Source: an uncultured Gammaproteobacteria bacterium
GTDB lineage: Bacteria > Pseudomonadota > Gammaproteobacteria > SZUA-140
Direction of reading: 5' to 3'
Length of the DNA stretch: 14,873 nt
Assembly: GCA_945787585.1 (NCBI GenBank)
Contig: CALZIG010000002.1
Coordinates: forward strand, 1 to 14,873
Part shown: positions 7,323-14,079 of the stretch, one piece after another
How the letters are laid out: each line of letters begins with the position of its first letter
Position numbering within the stretch: the stretch's first letter is position 1
Notes under the pieces: model-generated
The model's database searches: none
What the model was told of the DNA's origin: nothing
What the model saw: the letters and a program-made list of their open reading frames with translations, nothing else
Position numbers and translations under genes: made by a program

Positions 7323-8174
7323 CTATTTACCTGTTCCAAATAGTTTCGCAAACCAGCCCACCTTTGGCGGGCCTGCATCCATCGCAACACGCATTTCGCA
7401 CAGCAGTGTTGCAACAGCCTCGTTAATCTTTTCGGGTGACTCGGCATTCTCAGCGACACGATTGACCACCGCACTGCCCACCACCACGGCATCCGCCACT
7501 GCTGCGACACGCTGCGCTGTCTCTGCATCACGAATACCAAAACCGACACCGATCGGCAGCTCAGTGTGTCTGCGAATCTGCGCTAACTTGGCATCCACCG
7601 CCGCGACATCGAGATTGGCTGCGCCCGTTACACCCTTCAGTGAAACATAGTAGACAAATCCGCTCGCTTCGGCGCAGATTTTGGCGACGCGCTCATCAGT
7701 CGTGGTAGGGGCCAACAGAAAGATCGGATCGATCTCGACCGCCTTCAGTACTTCGACCAGTGCACCCGCCTCTTCCGGCGGCATATCGACCGTCAACAGG
7801 CCATCGACACCGGCCTCGGCAGCCGCAGTCGCAAATGCCTGATACCCCATAATCTCAACCGGGTTCATATAGCCCATCAAGATCACTGGGGTGGTGCTGT
7901 TGGTGTGGCGAAACTCGCTCACCATCGCCAGCACATCACGCAGACTGGTGCCGTGTTCCAGTGCCCGCTCACACGCCTTTTGAATCGTCGGCCCTTCGGC
8001 CATCGGATCGGAAAACGGCACGCCGAGTTCCAGCAGATCGGCGCCCGCCTCGACCATCACATGCATCAGTGGCACGGTCACGGCCGGGTTAGGGTCACCT
8101 GCGGTGACAAAAGGTATCAGCGCCTTTTTATTCTCAGCCTTGAGCGCAGCAAAACAGGCTTTAATTCTGCTCAT
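7323..8174 (-). CDS. trpA: Tryptophan synthase alpha chain (catalytic Asp60 replaced by Glu)
   Basis: TrpA cleaves indole-3-glycerol phosphate to indole and glyceraldehyde-3-phosphate and channels indole to TrpB in the alpha2-beta2 complex. The protein is 283 residues long, slightly longer than the 268-residue E. coli enzyme. Numbering happens to match E. coli through the active site. E49 is present in [11 protein letters not shown], but residue 60, normally Asp in PxADGP, is Glu here (MAEGPTIQ, codon GAA). The phosphate-binding GVTGA (loop 6) and the GFGI and VVGSAVV segments near the C-terminal half are intact. The ATG overlaps the trpB stop by 4 nt (ATGA), with GAGGGG upstream, so translation is coupled to trpB. 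The start MSRI is the common form in this family. Confidence 0.97.
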   Translation of the reverse strand: MSRIKACFAALKAENKKALIPFVTAGDPNPAVTVPLMHVMVEAGADLLELGVPFSDPMAEGPTIQKACERALEHGTSLRDVLAMVSEFRHTNSTTPVILMGYMNPVEIMGYQAFATAAAEAGVDGLLTVDMPPEEAGALVEVLKAVEIDPIFLLAPTTTDERVAKICAEASGFVYYVSLKGVTGAANLDVAAVDAKLAQIRRHTELPIGVGFGIRDAETAQRVAAVADAVVVGSAVVNRVAENAESPEKINEAVATLLCEMRVAMDAGPPKVGWFAKLFGTGK

Positions 8175-9376
8175 ACCGTGATCCCCTCAAGTCCCGCCAC
8201 AGTATGAATATCTTTATCACCACGCCCAGAGAGATTGACGATGATGGTCTGATCTTTGCGCATCGTCGGCGCCAGCTTCGCGGCATAGGCAAGCGCGTGG
8301 CTCGACTCCAGCGCCGGCATGATCCCTTCTATTTTGGTCAGATCATGGAACGCCTTTAGCGCCTCGTCGTCGTTGACTGCGACATAGTTAGCGCGCCCGA
8401 TATCCTTGAGCCATGCATGCTCCGGGCCGACGCCGGGATAATCGAGCCCAGCCGAGATCGAATGGGTCTCGATAATCTGGCCGTTATCATCTTCGACCAG
8501 GTAAGTGCGGTTACCGTGCAGCACGCCGGGGCGCCCGGCACATAGCGGCGCGGCATGGCGCGGGGTATCGATGCCATCACCTGCGGCTTCGACGCCGTAC
8601 ATCGCGACGTCGCTATCTTCAATAAAGGGATGAAACAGACCAATCGCATTCGAGCCGCCACCAACACAGGCGATCAGCGCATCCGGCAGTCGCCCTTCTG
8701 CGGCCATAATCTGCTGCTTCGCCTCGCGGCCGATGATCGCCTGAAAATCGCGTACCAACATCGGATAAGGGTGCGGCCCCGCCACGGTACCAATAATATA
8801 AAAAGTGTTATCGACGTTGGTGACCCAGTCACGCATCGCCTCGTTAAGCGCATCCTTCAAGGTCTTCGAACCGGATTCAACCGGCACTACCGTGGCACCC
8901 AGCAGTTTCATGCGATAGACATTGAGTGCCTGACGCTTCACATCTTCCGCGCCCATGTAGACCACACACTCCAGCCCCAGACGGGCAGCGACGGTGGCCG
9001 ATGCAACGCCGTGCTGGCCGGCACCGGTCTCGGCGATAATACGTGTCTTACCCAGATGCTTCGCGAGCAACGCCTGACCGATGGTGTTATTGACCTTGTG
9101 GGCACCGGTGTGATTGAGGTCTTCACGCTTAAGATAGATCTTTGCCCCGCCGAGCATGTTGCTCCAGCGTTCGGCAAAATAGAGCGGCGATGGACGACCG
9201 ACATAATCCGCCAGATCTCTGTCCAGTTCGGCCTGAAATCCGGCATCATTTTTCAGCCGCTCATAGGCGGCGGTCAACTCATCCAGCGGCTCGATTAAGG
9301 TCTCGGCGACAAAACGTCCGCCGTAAACGCCAAAATGACCACTGGCATCTGGTAAATCTGCTACTTCACTACTCAT
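8171..9376 (-). CDS. trpB: Tryptophan synthase beta chain
   Basis: TrpB is the PLP-dependent subunit that condenses indole with L-serine to tryptophan. In this 401-residue protein the PLP lysine is K94 in HTGAHKVNN, the catalytic glutamate is E117 in [13 protein letters not shown], and the PLP-phosphate loop is GGGSNAIG in the second half. The N-terminal segment [15 protein letters not shown] (about 13-27) is typical of the standard TrpB1 type, not the TrpB2 type. The ATG at 9376 has GTGAG about 6 nt upstream. trpB follows trpF after a 102-bp AT-rich gap carrying a long inverted repeat, so trpBA may be expressed partly independently of truA-trpF. The remaining trp genes (trpE, trpG, trpD, trpC) are not in the window. 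Confidence 0.98.
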   Translation of the reverse strand: MSSEVADLPDASGHFGVYGGRFVAETLIEPLDELTAAYERLKNDAGFQAELDRDLADYVGRPSPLYFAERWSNMLGGAKIYLKREDLNHTGAHKVNNTIGQALLAKHLGKTRIIAETGAGQHGVASATVAARLGLECVVYMGAEDVKRQALNVYRMKLLGATVVPVESGSKTLKDALNEAMRDWVTNVDNTFYIIGTVAGPHPYPMLVRDFQAIIGREAKQQIMAAEGRLPDALIACVGGGSNAIGLFHPFIEDSDVAMYGVEAAGDGIDTPRHAAPLCAGRPGVLHGNRTYLVEDDNGQIIETHSISAGLDYPGVGPEHAWLKDIGRANYVAVNDDEALKAFHDLTKIEGIMPALESSHALAYAAKLAPTMRKDQTIIVNLSGRGDKDIHTVAGLEGITV

Positions 9377-9404
9377 TGAATCTCACTTATAAATAAATAT
9401 TATT

Positions 9405-9471
9405 AAAGATTAAAAGAGAGAAAGGTGAAAAGATTGCGGTTTACTTTTAATCTTTCTCTCTTTTAATCTTT
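9405..9471. repeat. Perfect 20-bp inverted repeat between trpF and trpB
   Basis: Bases 9405-9424 are exactly the reverse complement of 9452-9471, separated by a 27-nt loop. The arm nearer trpB is purine-rich on the plus strand. A 12-nt piece of the right arm, CTTTTAATCTTT, occurs twice with a 16-bp period (9444-9455 and 9460-9471), so two alternative hairpins are possible. In minus-strand RNA the stem would end 28 nt before the trpB start codon. There is no good T-tract, so it is not a typical intrinsic terminator. It could affect RNA stability or the level of trpBA relative to trpF. Confidence 0.85.
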
Positions 9472-9478
9472 CTATTCT

Positions 9479-10096
9479 TCATACGCCGTTCACCGCTGCG
9501 ACAAACGCCGATATCTTACCAATATCTTTAATCCCTTTAGCTGCTTCAACACCACCACTGACATCAACCGCATAGGGGCGAACCTGCGCCACTGCCTCAC
9601 TCACATTCTGCGGGGTCAGACCACCGGCAAGAATTATAGGCTTTTTCAGCCCATCAGGCACGGCTTGCCAGTCAAATACCTCGCCAGTACCACCCGCAAC
9701 ACCCGGCTGATAGGCGTCAAGCAGAATGCCCTGCGCATCCCGATAGCATGCCACCGTCGCTGCAACATCGAGCCCCGGTGCCATGCGCAACGCCTTTATA
9801 TAGGGGCGTTCATATCCACCACATGCTCCCGCCGGTTCATCGCCATGAAACTGCAATAAACCCAGCGGCACATTATCCAACACCTCACGAATCTCATTAT
9901 CGCTGGCATTCACAAACAGGCCGACTACGGTGACAAACGGCGGCAACGCGCCCACAATCGCCTGCGCCTGCGCGATGGTCACATGGCGCGGACTCGGCCC
10001 ATAAAAGACCAGCCCAATCGCATCGCCACCCGCTTCGGCAACTGCCACGCCATCTTCAGGGCGGGTAATCCCACAGATCTTAATTCGTGTACGCAT
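9479..10096 (-). CDS. trpF: Phosphoribosylanthranilate isomerase
   Basis: TrpF catalyses the Amadori rearrangement of N-(5-phosphoribosyl)anthranilate to CdRP, the third step from chorismate to tryptophan. The 205-residue single-domain TIM barrel has the catalytic cysteine C8 in IKICGIT and the catalytic aspartate D127 in ILLDAYQ. The motifs [19 protein letters not shown] and the phosphate-binding [10 protein letters not shown] and VDVSGGVE match the family. It is a stand-alone enzyme, not fused to TrpC as in enteric bacteria. It starts 12 bp downstream of the truA stop, the conserved truA-trpF pair of Pseudomonas-like genomes. Confidence 0.97.
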   Translation of the reverse strand: MRTRIKICGITRPEDGVAVAEAGGDAIGLVFYGPSPRHVTIAQAQAIVGALPPFVTVVGLFVNASDNEIREVLDNVPLGLLQFHGDEPAGACGGYERPYIKALRMAPGLDVAATVACYRDAQGILLDAYQPGVAGGTGEVFDWQAVPDGLKKPIILAGGLTPQNVSEAVAQVRPYAVDVSGGVEAAKGIKDIGKISAFVAAVNGV

Positions 10097-10108
10097 AGAG
10101 GGTGCAGG

Positions 10109-10894
10109 TTACCAGACCATCTGGGGCGGTGAAAGGTAAGGAATGCCAAACGTTGCTGGATATTCAACGCCGACCAGATATAGGCCATGCGGCGGGGCCG
10201 TGACGCCCCCAAGCTTACGGTCTCGCTGTTCCAGCACTTCACGCGACCACTCGACTGGCTGTTCACCGGCACCAATCGCCGACAGTACCCCCACTACATT
10301 CCTCACCATATGGTGCAGAAATGCGTTGGCTTCGATATCCAGCATGATAAATTCGCCGCCCGCGGAACGACTCAGCTGCAACGCATGCACAGTGCGCAGC
10401 GGGCTCTTCGCCTGGCAGCCGTAAGCACGATAGGATGAAAAATCATGTTCACCGATCAAATGGTTCGCCGCCGCCTGCATCCGTTCGATATCGAGTGAGC
10501 GATACTCCCAGGTGACCCGTCGCGCCAGAAATGTCGGCCTTACGGGGCGCGAATAGATCACATAGCGATAGCGTCTGCGCTGCGCCGAAAAGCGCGCGTG
10601 AAATTCACCACTAACTGGTTTGGCCCAGACAATCGCGACATCATCCGGCAGATGGGCATTCGCACCGCGTACCCAGCCACGATCACTGCGCACCGCATCA
10701 CTCTCAAAGTGCACCACCTGACCGGTGGCGTGCACGCCGGTATCGGTACGCCCAGCACAGAAGACGCGCACGTCGTGATTGGCGACCTGAGCCAGTGCCT
10801 GCTCAACACATCCCTGCACCGTACGCCCCTGCGCCTGCACCTGCCAACCGCAAAAGTTGGCGCCATCATATTCAACCCCTAATGCGATTCGCAT
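10109..10894 (-). CDS. truA: tRNA pseudouridine(38-40) synthase
   Basis: TruA converts uridines 38-40 of the anticodon stem-loop to pseudouridine in many tRNAs. In this 261-residue protein the catalytic aspartate is D51 in AGRTDTGVHATGQVVHF. The N-terminal LGVEYDGANFCGWQVQ, the central RRYRYVI and the C-terminal FLHHMVRNVVGVL are all typical TruA segments. Length fits the family (E. coli, 270 residues). The gene starts 14 bp after the antiporter stop, with only a weak GGGTGCT-like ribosome binding site. In many Gamma- and Betaproteobacteria the gene upstream of truA is fimV. Here it is a proton antiporter gene instead. Confidence 0.96.
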   Translation of the reverse strand: MRIALGVEYDGANFCGWQVQAQGRTVQGCVEQALAQVANHDVRVFCAGRTDTGVHATGQVVHFESDAVRSDRGWVRGANAHLPDDVAIVWAKPVSGEFHARFSAQRRRYRYVIYSRPVRPTFLARRVTWEYRSLDIERMQAAANHLIGEHDFSSYRAYGCQAKSPLRTVHALQLSRSAGGEFIMLDIEANAFLHHMVRNVVGVLSAIGAGEQPVEWSREVLEQRDRKLGGVTAPPHGLYLVGVEYPATFGIPYLSPPQMVW

Positions 10895-10908
10895 ACAGCA
10901 CCCATCAT

Positions 10909-12888
10909 TTAACCCTGCAACAGTAGCGTTTCAGCATGCGCAAGATCTTCCGGTGTGCCGTAAAGCACCAGAATATCATCGGCCTGCAACACCATATCCG
11001 GCTCGGGCTGGTGCCCTTTAATACCACCGCGACGCACCGCCGTGACGATGACATCCGACTCCTGCAGCTTCAAAGCGCCCAGCGCACAACCCACGGCGTG
11101 AGCGCCCTCGGGCAGCTCCACTGATTGCAGCCGTTCGCGAAAGGCTGTCGCCTCTTCCAGTGATTCGGCCTCTTGCCCGTGGAAAAAGCCGCGCAGCATT
11201 TGATAGCGCGTACTGCGCACTTCCTGCACGTTACGCACGATGCGAGAGACGGGGACATTAAGCAGTAACAGCAAGTGCGACGCCAGCATCAGACTCGCCT
11301 CTAACGTCTCCGGCACCACTTCCGTCGCGCCGGCCTGTTGCAGCGCATCCAAATTGGCATCATCACGGGTGCGCACCAGCACCGGCAAGTCCGGCCATAG
11401 GCGCTTAACCTGTTGCAAGATCTTCATTGTTCTTGAGATATCATCAAAGCTGATCACCAGCACCTTGGCGCGCCCGATGCCTGCGGCGCCGAGGTTTTCA
11501 ATGTGTGTCGAGTCGCCATAAAAGACCTGTTCACCCGCCGCACGTGCATCGCGCACACGCACTGGATCAAGATCAAGCGCGATATAATTGACATCTTCCT
11601 GATCAAGAAAGCGCGCTATATTCTGTCCAATGCGGCCATAACCACAGATCACAACATGTTGATCAAGATTTTCGGTATGCCCTTCCATCTCACTCACCTG
11701 ACTTTCACGGTTACGCAGATAACTACCCGCATACAGCCACTTCGCAATGGCGCCATTGGATGAGATGAGAAAAGGGCTCAGCAACATGGTGATAATGATC
11801 GCCGCCAGCACTGTCTGACTCGCTTCCGGTGCCAGTGCACCTTCAACCAACGCCAGCGTCAACAGCGCCAACCCAAACTCGCCCCCCTGCGCCAGCACAA
11901 TACCGGTGCGTAATGCGATGCCCGGTTCTGCACCCAGCAGTCGACTCAACACAGTCACCAGCACCACTTTAAAAAAGATGATCGCTACCACTAACAACAG
12001 TACCCAATGAATGATGCCAGGCAGTGCCGAGAGGTCGAGTAACATGCCGATCGTGACAAAAAACAGCCCGAGTAATACGTCACGGAACGGGCGAATATCG
12101 GCCTCGACCTGATGACGAAATTCAGTCTCACCCAACAACATGCCCGCTATAAAGGCACCCAATGCAAATGAAAGGCCAAATAGATGGGTGAGCCAGGCTG
12201 CCGCCAGTGCAAACAGTAACGCTGCCAATGTAAATAGCTCTGACGAGCGCTGCGCCGCGATGATGTGAAACAGCGGGCGCAACAGCCAGTGGCCGATGGC
12301 CAGCATCGCACCAATCACAAAAACCCCTTTGAGCAGTGCGGCACCGAGTTCCAGCGCGACCGATGTATCGCTATCGCTGGCCAGTACTGGGATCAAGATC
12401 AGAAACGGGATCACCGCTACATCCTGAAACAGCAGCACACCTATCGATAAACGGCCGTGGCGCGAGCTGACTTCCAGCTGTTCCGTCAACTGTTTAATGA
12501 CGATGGCCGTCGACGACATCGCCAGGATGCCACCGATCACCACTGCGGCCATCAGCGGCATGCCAAATAGCCATGCAATGCCGCCGCCCGCCAGCGAGGT
12601 AAGCGCCACCTGCGCACCGCCCAGTCCGAGCACCTCGCGACGCATCGCAATCAATTGTGGCAGTGAAAATTCAAGACCGATAGTAAAGAGGAGAAACACG
12701 ACGCCGAACTCGGCAAGAAAACGAGTGCCTTCGCTCTCGGGAATCCAGTTAAGTGCATAGGGGCCAACTAGCATCCCCACAAACAGATAGGCAAGGATGG
12801 GAGGTAGATTGAAGCGACGGAACACGGCGACGGCAATCACCGCTACCGCCAGCAACACCAGGATCGCGTCAAGGACCGATGCACCCAT
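10909..12888 (-). CDS. CPA2-type monovalent cation:proton antiporter with RCK domain (KefB/YbaL-like)
   Basis: This 659-residue inner-membrane protein combines an N-terminal Na+/H+ exchanger domain (about 6-380, roughly 12 hydrophobic segments) with a cytoplasmic RCK/TrkA-N domain (about 411-525). The RCK domain's Rossmann motif VVICGYGRIGQNIARFL (412-428) ends in an acidic residue in ALDLD, suggesting NAD(H) binding. A TrkA-C domain follows (about 575-655). The transmembrane motifs TIGLEFSL (69-76), LLFQDVAVIPFL (152-163) and VLAQGGEFGLAL (331-342) are characteristic of the KefB/KefC/YbaL group, which move K+ or Na+ against protons. Specificity cannot be read from the sequence. The ATG at 12888 is overlapped by a TAA of another frame (TAATG), has no clear ribosome binding site, and has an in-frame stop ten codons upstream. 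It probably heads the truA-trpF transcript. Confidence 0.93.
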   Translation of the reverse strand: MGASVLDAILVLLAVAVIAVAVFRRFNLPPILAYLFVGMLVGPYALNWIPESEGTRFLAEFGVVFLLFTIGLEFSLPQLIAMRREVLGLGGAQVALTSLAGGGIAWLFGMPLMAAVVIGGILAMSSTAIVIKQLTEQLEVSSRHGRLSIGVLLFQDVAVIPFLILIPVLASDSDTSVALELGAALLKGVFVIGAMLAIGHWLLRPLFHIIAAQRSSELFTLAALLFALAAAWLTHLFGLSFALGAFIAGMLLGETEFRHQVEADIRPFRDVLLGLFFVTIGMLLDLSALPGIIHWVLLLVVAIIFFKVVLVTVLSRLLGAEPGIALRTGIVLAQGGEFGLALLTLALVEGALAPEASQTVLAAIIITMLLSPFLISSNGAIAKWLYAGSYLRNRESQVSEMEGHTENLDQHVVICGYGRIGQNIARFLDQEDVNYIALDLDPVRVRDARAAGEQVFYGDSTHIENLGAAGIGRAKVLVISFDDISRTMKILQQVKRLWPDLPVLVRTRDDANLDALQQAGATEVVPETLEASLMLASHLLLLLNVPVSRIVRNVQEVRSTRYQMLRGFFHGQEAESLEEATAFRERLQSVELPEGAHAVGCALGALKLQESDVIVTAVRRGGIKGHQPEPDMVLQADDILVLYGTPEDLAHAETLLLQG

Positions 12889-12915
12889 TATAAAAACAGC
12901 TTTTTCAACATCTTA

Positions 12916-12944
12916 ATCAAACCCGTTAAAGCATCCAGTGTAAA
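12916..12944 (-). promoter_or_regulatory. Candidate sigma-70 promoter for the antiporter-truA-trpF transcript
   Basis: On the minus strand TTTACA (12944-12939, five of six matches to the -35 consensus) and TTTGAT (12921-12916, four of six to the -10) are separated by exactly 17 nt. Transcription would start about 20 nt before the antiporter ATG. The call rests on consensus matching only. Confidence 0.42.
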
Positions 12945-12983
12945 CAGCTGGGCTGCATATGACTACCCTGTTGAGCAATAATT

Positions 12984-13024
12984 CTCGCCATACCAAACAT
13001 GGCGAGCGCTAAAAGCGCTCGCCA
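12984..13024. other. Two mutually exclusive hairpins downstream of the 6PGDH-like gene
   Basis: TGGCGAGCGCT (13000-13010) and AGCGCTCGCCA (13014-13024) form a perfect 11-bp stem with a 3-nt AAA loop on the plus strand. CTCGCCA at 12984-12990 can instead pair with TGGCGAG (13000-13006), so the two folds compete for one segment. The strong stem lies about 60 bp after the minus-strand gene ending at 13085 and could serve as its terminator, but no T-tract follows on either strand. The whole gene-free stretch 12889-13084 otherwise holds only the candidate promoter at 12916-12944. Confidence 0.6.
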
Positions 13025-13084
13025 GTGAGACCACCATGGAAATCGTTGCCGAGAATAAAAGCGAACGCGGTTCAACCAGGATAA

Positions 13085-13927
13085 TTAAACGTCCCGCTGG
13101 GCAGTGCGGTGCTGTAAAGCGGCCGAAATCACTGGCACTGCGACGTTTTGCTCAACCGCCTCAATGGCGCTCCAGCGAAGCTCATCATAATTGGGTAACT
13201 GCGCTTCAGTCGATGAAGTTGCATTAGCCTCGGCCTTTGCAAGCACATCGCCCAGTACACTGCCACCCAGTGCAGAGCCCTGTATCCAGGTGTTGGCAAC
13301 TGTCGGCAGGTCAAATGAAAAACTCGTTTTTCCCTGCAATAATGCAAACCCTTCGCTTAACGCCTGACGCACACCCGACTCGATACCACTGTGAACCATC
13401 CTTGCAAAGTGACCAGCGCCCAGTAGACCGACATGCGCCCAGCCTGTGCCACTATCTGCGGCCAAGGCCTGTAATAAGGGTTCAACTGTTTTCACGTGTT
13501 CACGCTCGCCGCCCACGGTGATGCAATACCCTTGCGCTAATCCATTACCACTGTCAATGATGCCAGCATCCACCAGCCAGGCGCCACTCTGCGACAGCAG
13601 TGCACCGCGCCGCTGGCTATCGTGATAGTTGGAATGGGTGCCATCCACCACAATATCACCAAGCGAAAGACGACTGGCGAGATTTTTGATCGCTTTATCG
13701 ACCGCCGCATTATCCGATAACATCAGCCAGACAACCTTAGGACCATCGCTCGGTAATTTCCTCAGCGCCGCGACCACAGAGGTGGTCGCAACCACCCCAC
13801 ACTCTTCGGCCAGCTGCTTGCCAGCAGCGGCGTCATCATCACACACCACCACCTCTACATCCTGTTGACGCCACCTGCGCGCCATGTCCCCTGCCATCCC
13901 CTCCAGCCCCATCAGCACAAACTTCAT
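13085..13927 (-). CDS. 6-phosphogluconate dehydrogenase-like protein (short GND1 type) with altered active site
   Basis: This 280-residue protein aligns along its length with the short, decarboxylating 6-phosphogluconate dehydrogenase family. The landmarks are an N-terminal Rossmann fold, VVWLML (66-71), DIVVDGTHSNYHDS (91-104, usually DGGNSYYKD), GLAQGYCITVGG (129-140), GAGHFARMVHSGIESG (170-185) and RWSAIEAVEQNVAVPVISAA (251-270). Key positions differ. The nucleotide motif GLGxMG is GLEGMA. The catalytic lysine of GHFxKMVHNGIE is Arg (R176), and the substrate-binding Asn is Ser (S180). Oxidative 6-phosphogluconate activity is therefore doubtful. The gene may encode a pseudoenzyme or a related reductase with another substrate. 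The ATG at 13927 is preferred over an in-frame TTG just before it, because AAGGA lies 7-8 nt upstream. The gene is divergent from the glgA-like gene. Confidence 0.82.
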   Translation of the reverse strand: MKFVLMGLEGMAGDMARRWRQQDVEVVVCDDDAAAGKQLAEECGVVATTSVVAALRKLPSDGPKVVWLMLSDNAAVDKAIKNLASRLSLGDIVVDGTHSNYHDSQRRGALLSQSGAWLVDAGIIDSGNGLAQGYCITVGGEREHVKTVEPLLQALAADSGTGWAHVGLLGAGHFARMVHSGIESGVRQALSEGFALLQGKTSFSFDLPTVANTWIQGSALGGSVLGDVLAKAEANATSSTEAQLPNYDELRWSAIEAVEQNVAVPVISAALQHRTAQRDV

Positions 13928-13996
13928 CAACTTTTCCTTCTTAATTTTATATTTCTTCTAAATGCTCGGGAAAAAATACCGATACCCTTTAATAAC

Positions 13997-14024
13997 TTGG
14001 CAGCGAAAGCGTTCAAATTAAAAA
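13997..14024 (+). promoter_or_regulatory. Weak candidate promoter for the glgA-like gene
   Basis: TTGGCA (13997-14002), a 16-nt spacer and TAAAAA (14019-14024) are the best sigma-70-like pair on the plus strand in the 152-bp divergent gap 13928-14079. No operator-like palindrome was found in the gap. The match is weak. Confidence 0.25.
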
Positions 14025-14079
14025 TTCATAACTACGACCACAATAACTCACATATAGATAACAGGCCTAACTATACCGC

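Noticed and set aside
8555..9298. A 247-codon plus-strand open frame opposite trpB
   Set aside because: It is the complementary shadow of trpB, resembles no known protein, and conflicts with the strongly supported TrpB on the other strand.
9442..9481. An 11-codon micro-ORF on the minus strand overlapping the trpF stop ([11 protein letters not shown])
   Set aside because: It has no tryptophan codons and no convincing ribosome binding site, and it lies in the AT-rich inverted repeat, where Lys/Arg-rich frames arise by chance. It is not supported as a trp leader peptide.
12888..12895. TATAAT overlapping the antiporter start codon as a -10 box
   Set aside because: Transcription would begin inside the coding region, and there is no -35 at a proper distance. 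It comes from the TATAATG start context.
12926..13000. A 24-codon minus-strand frame (starting MFGMARIIAQ) and another frame ending in TAA over the antiporter ATG
   Set aside because: Both are very short, lack good ribosome binding sites and overlap hairpins or the candidate promoter. I recognise no family, and the second has an in-frame TAG upstream.
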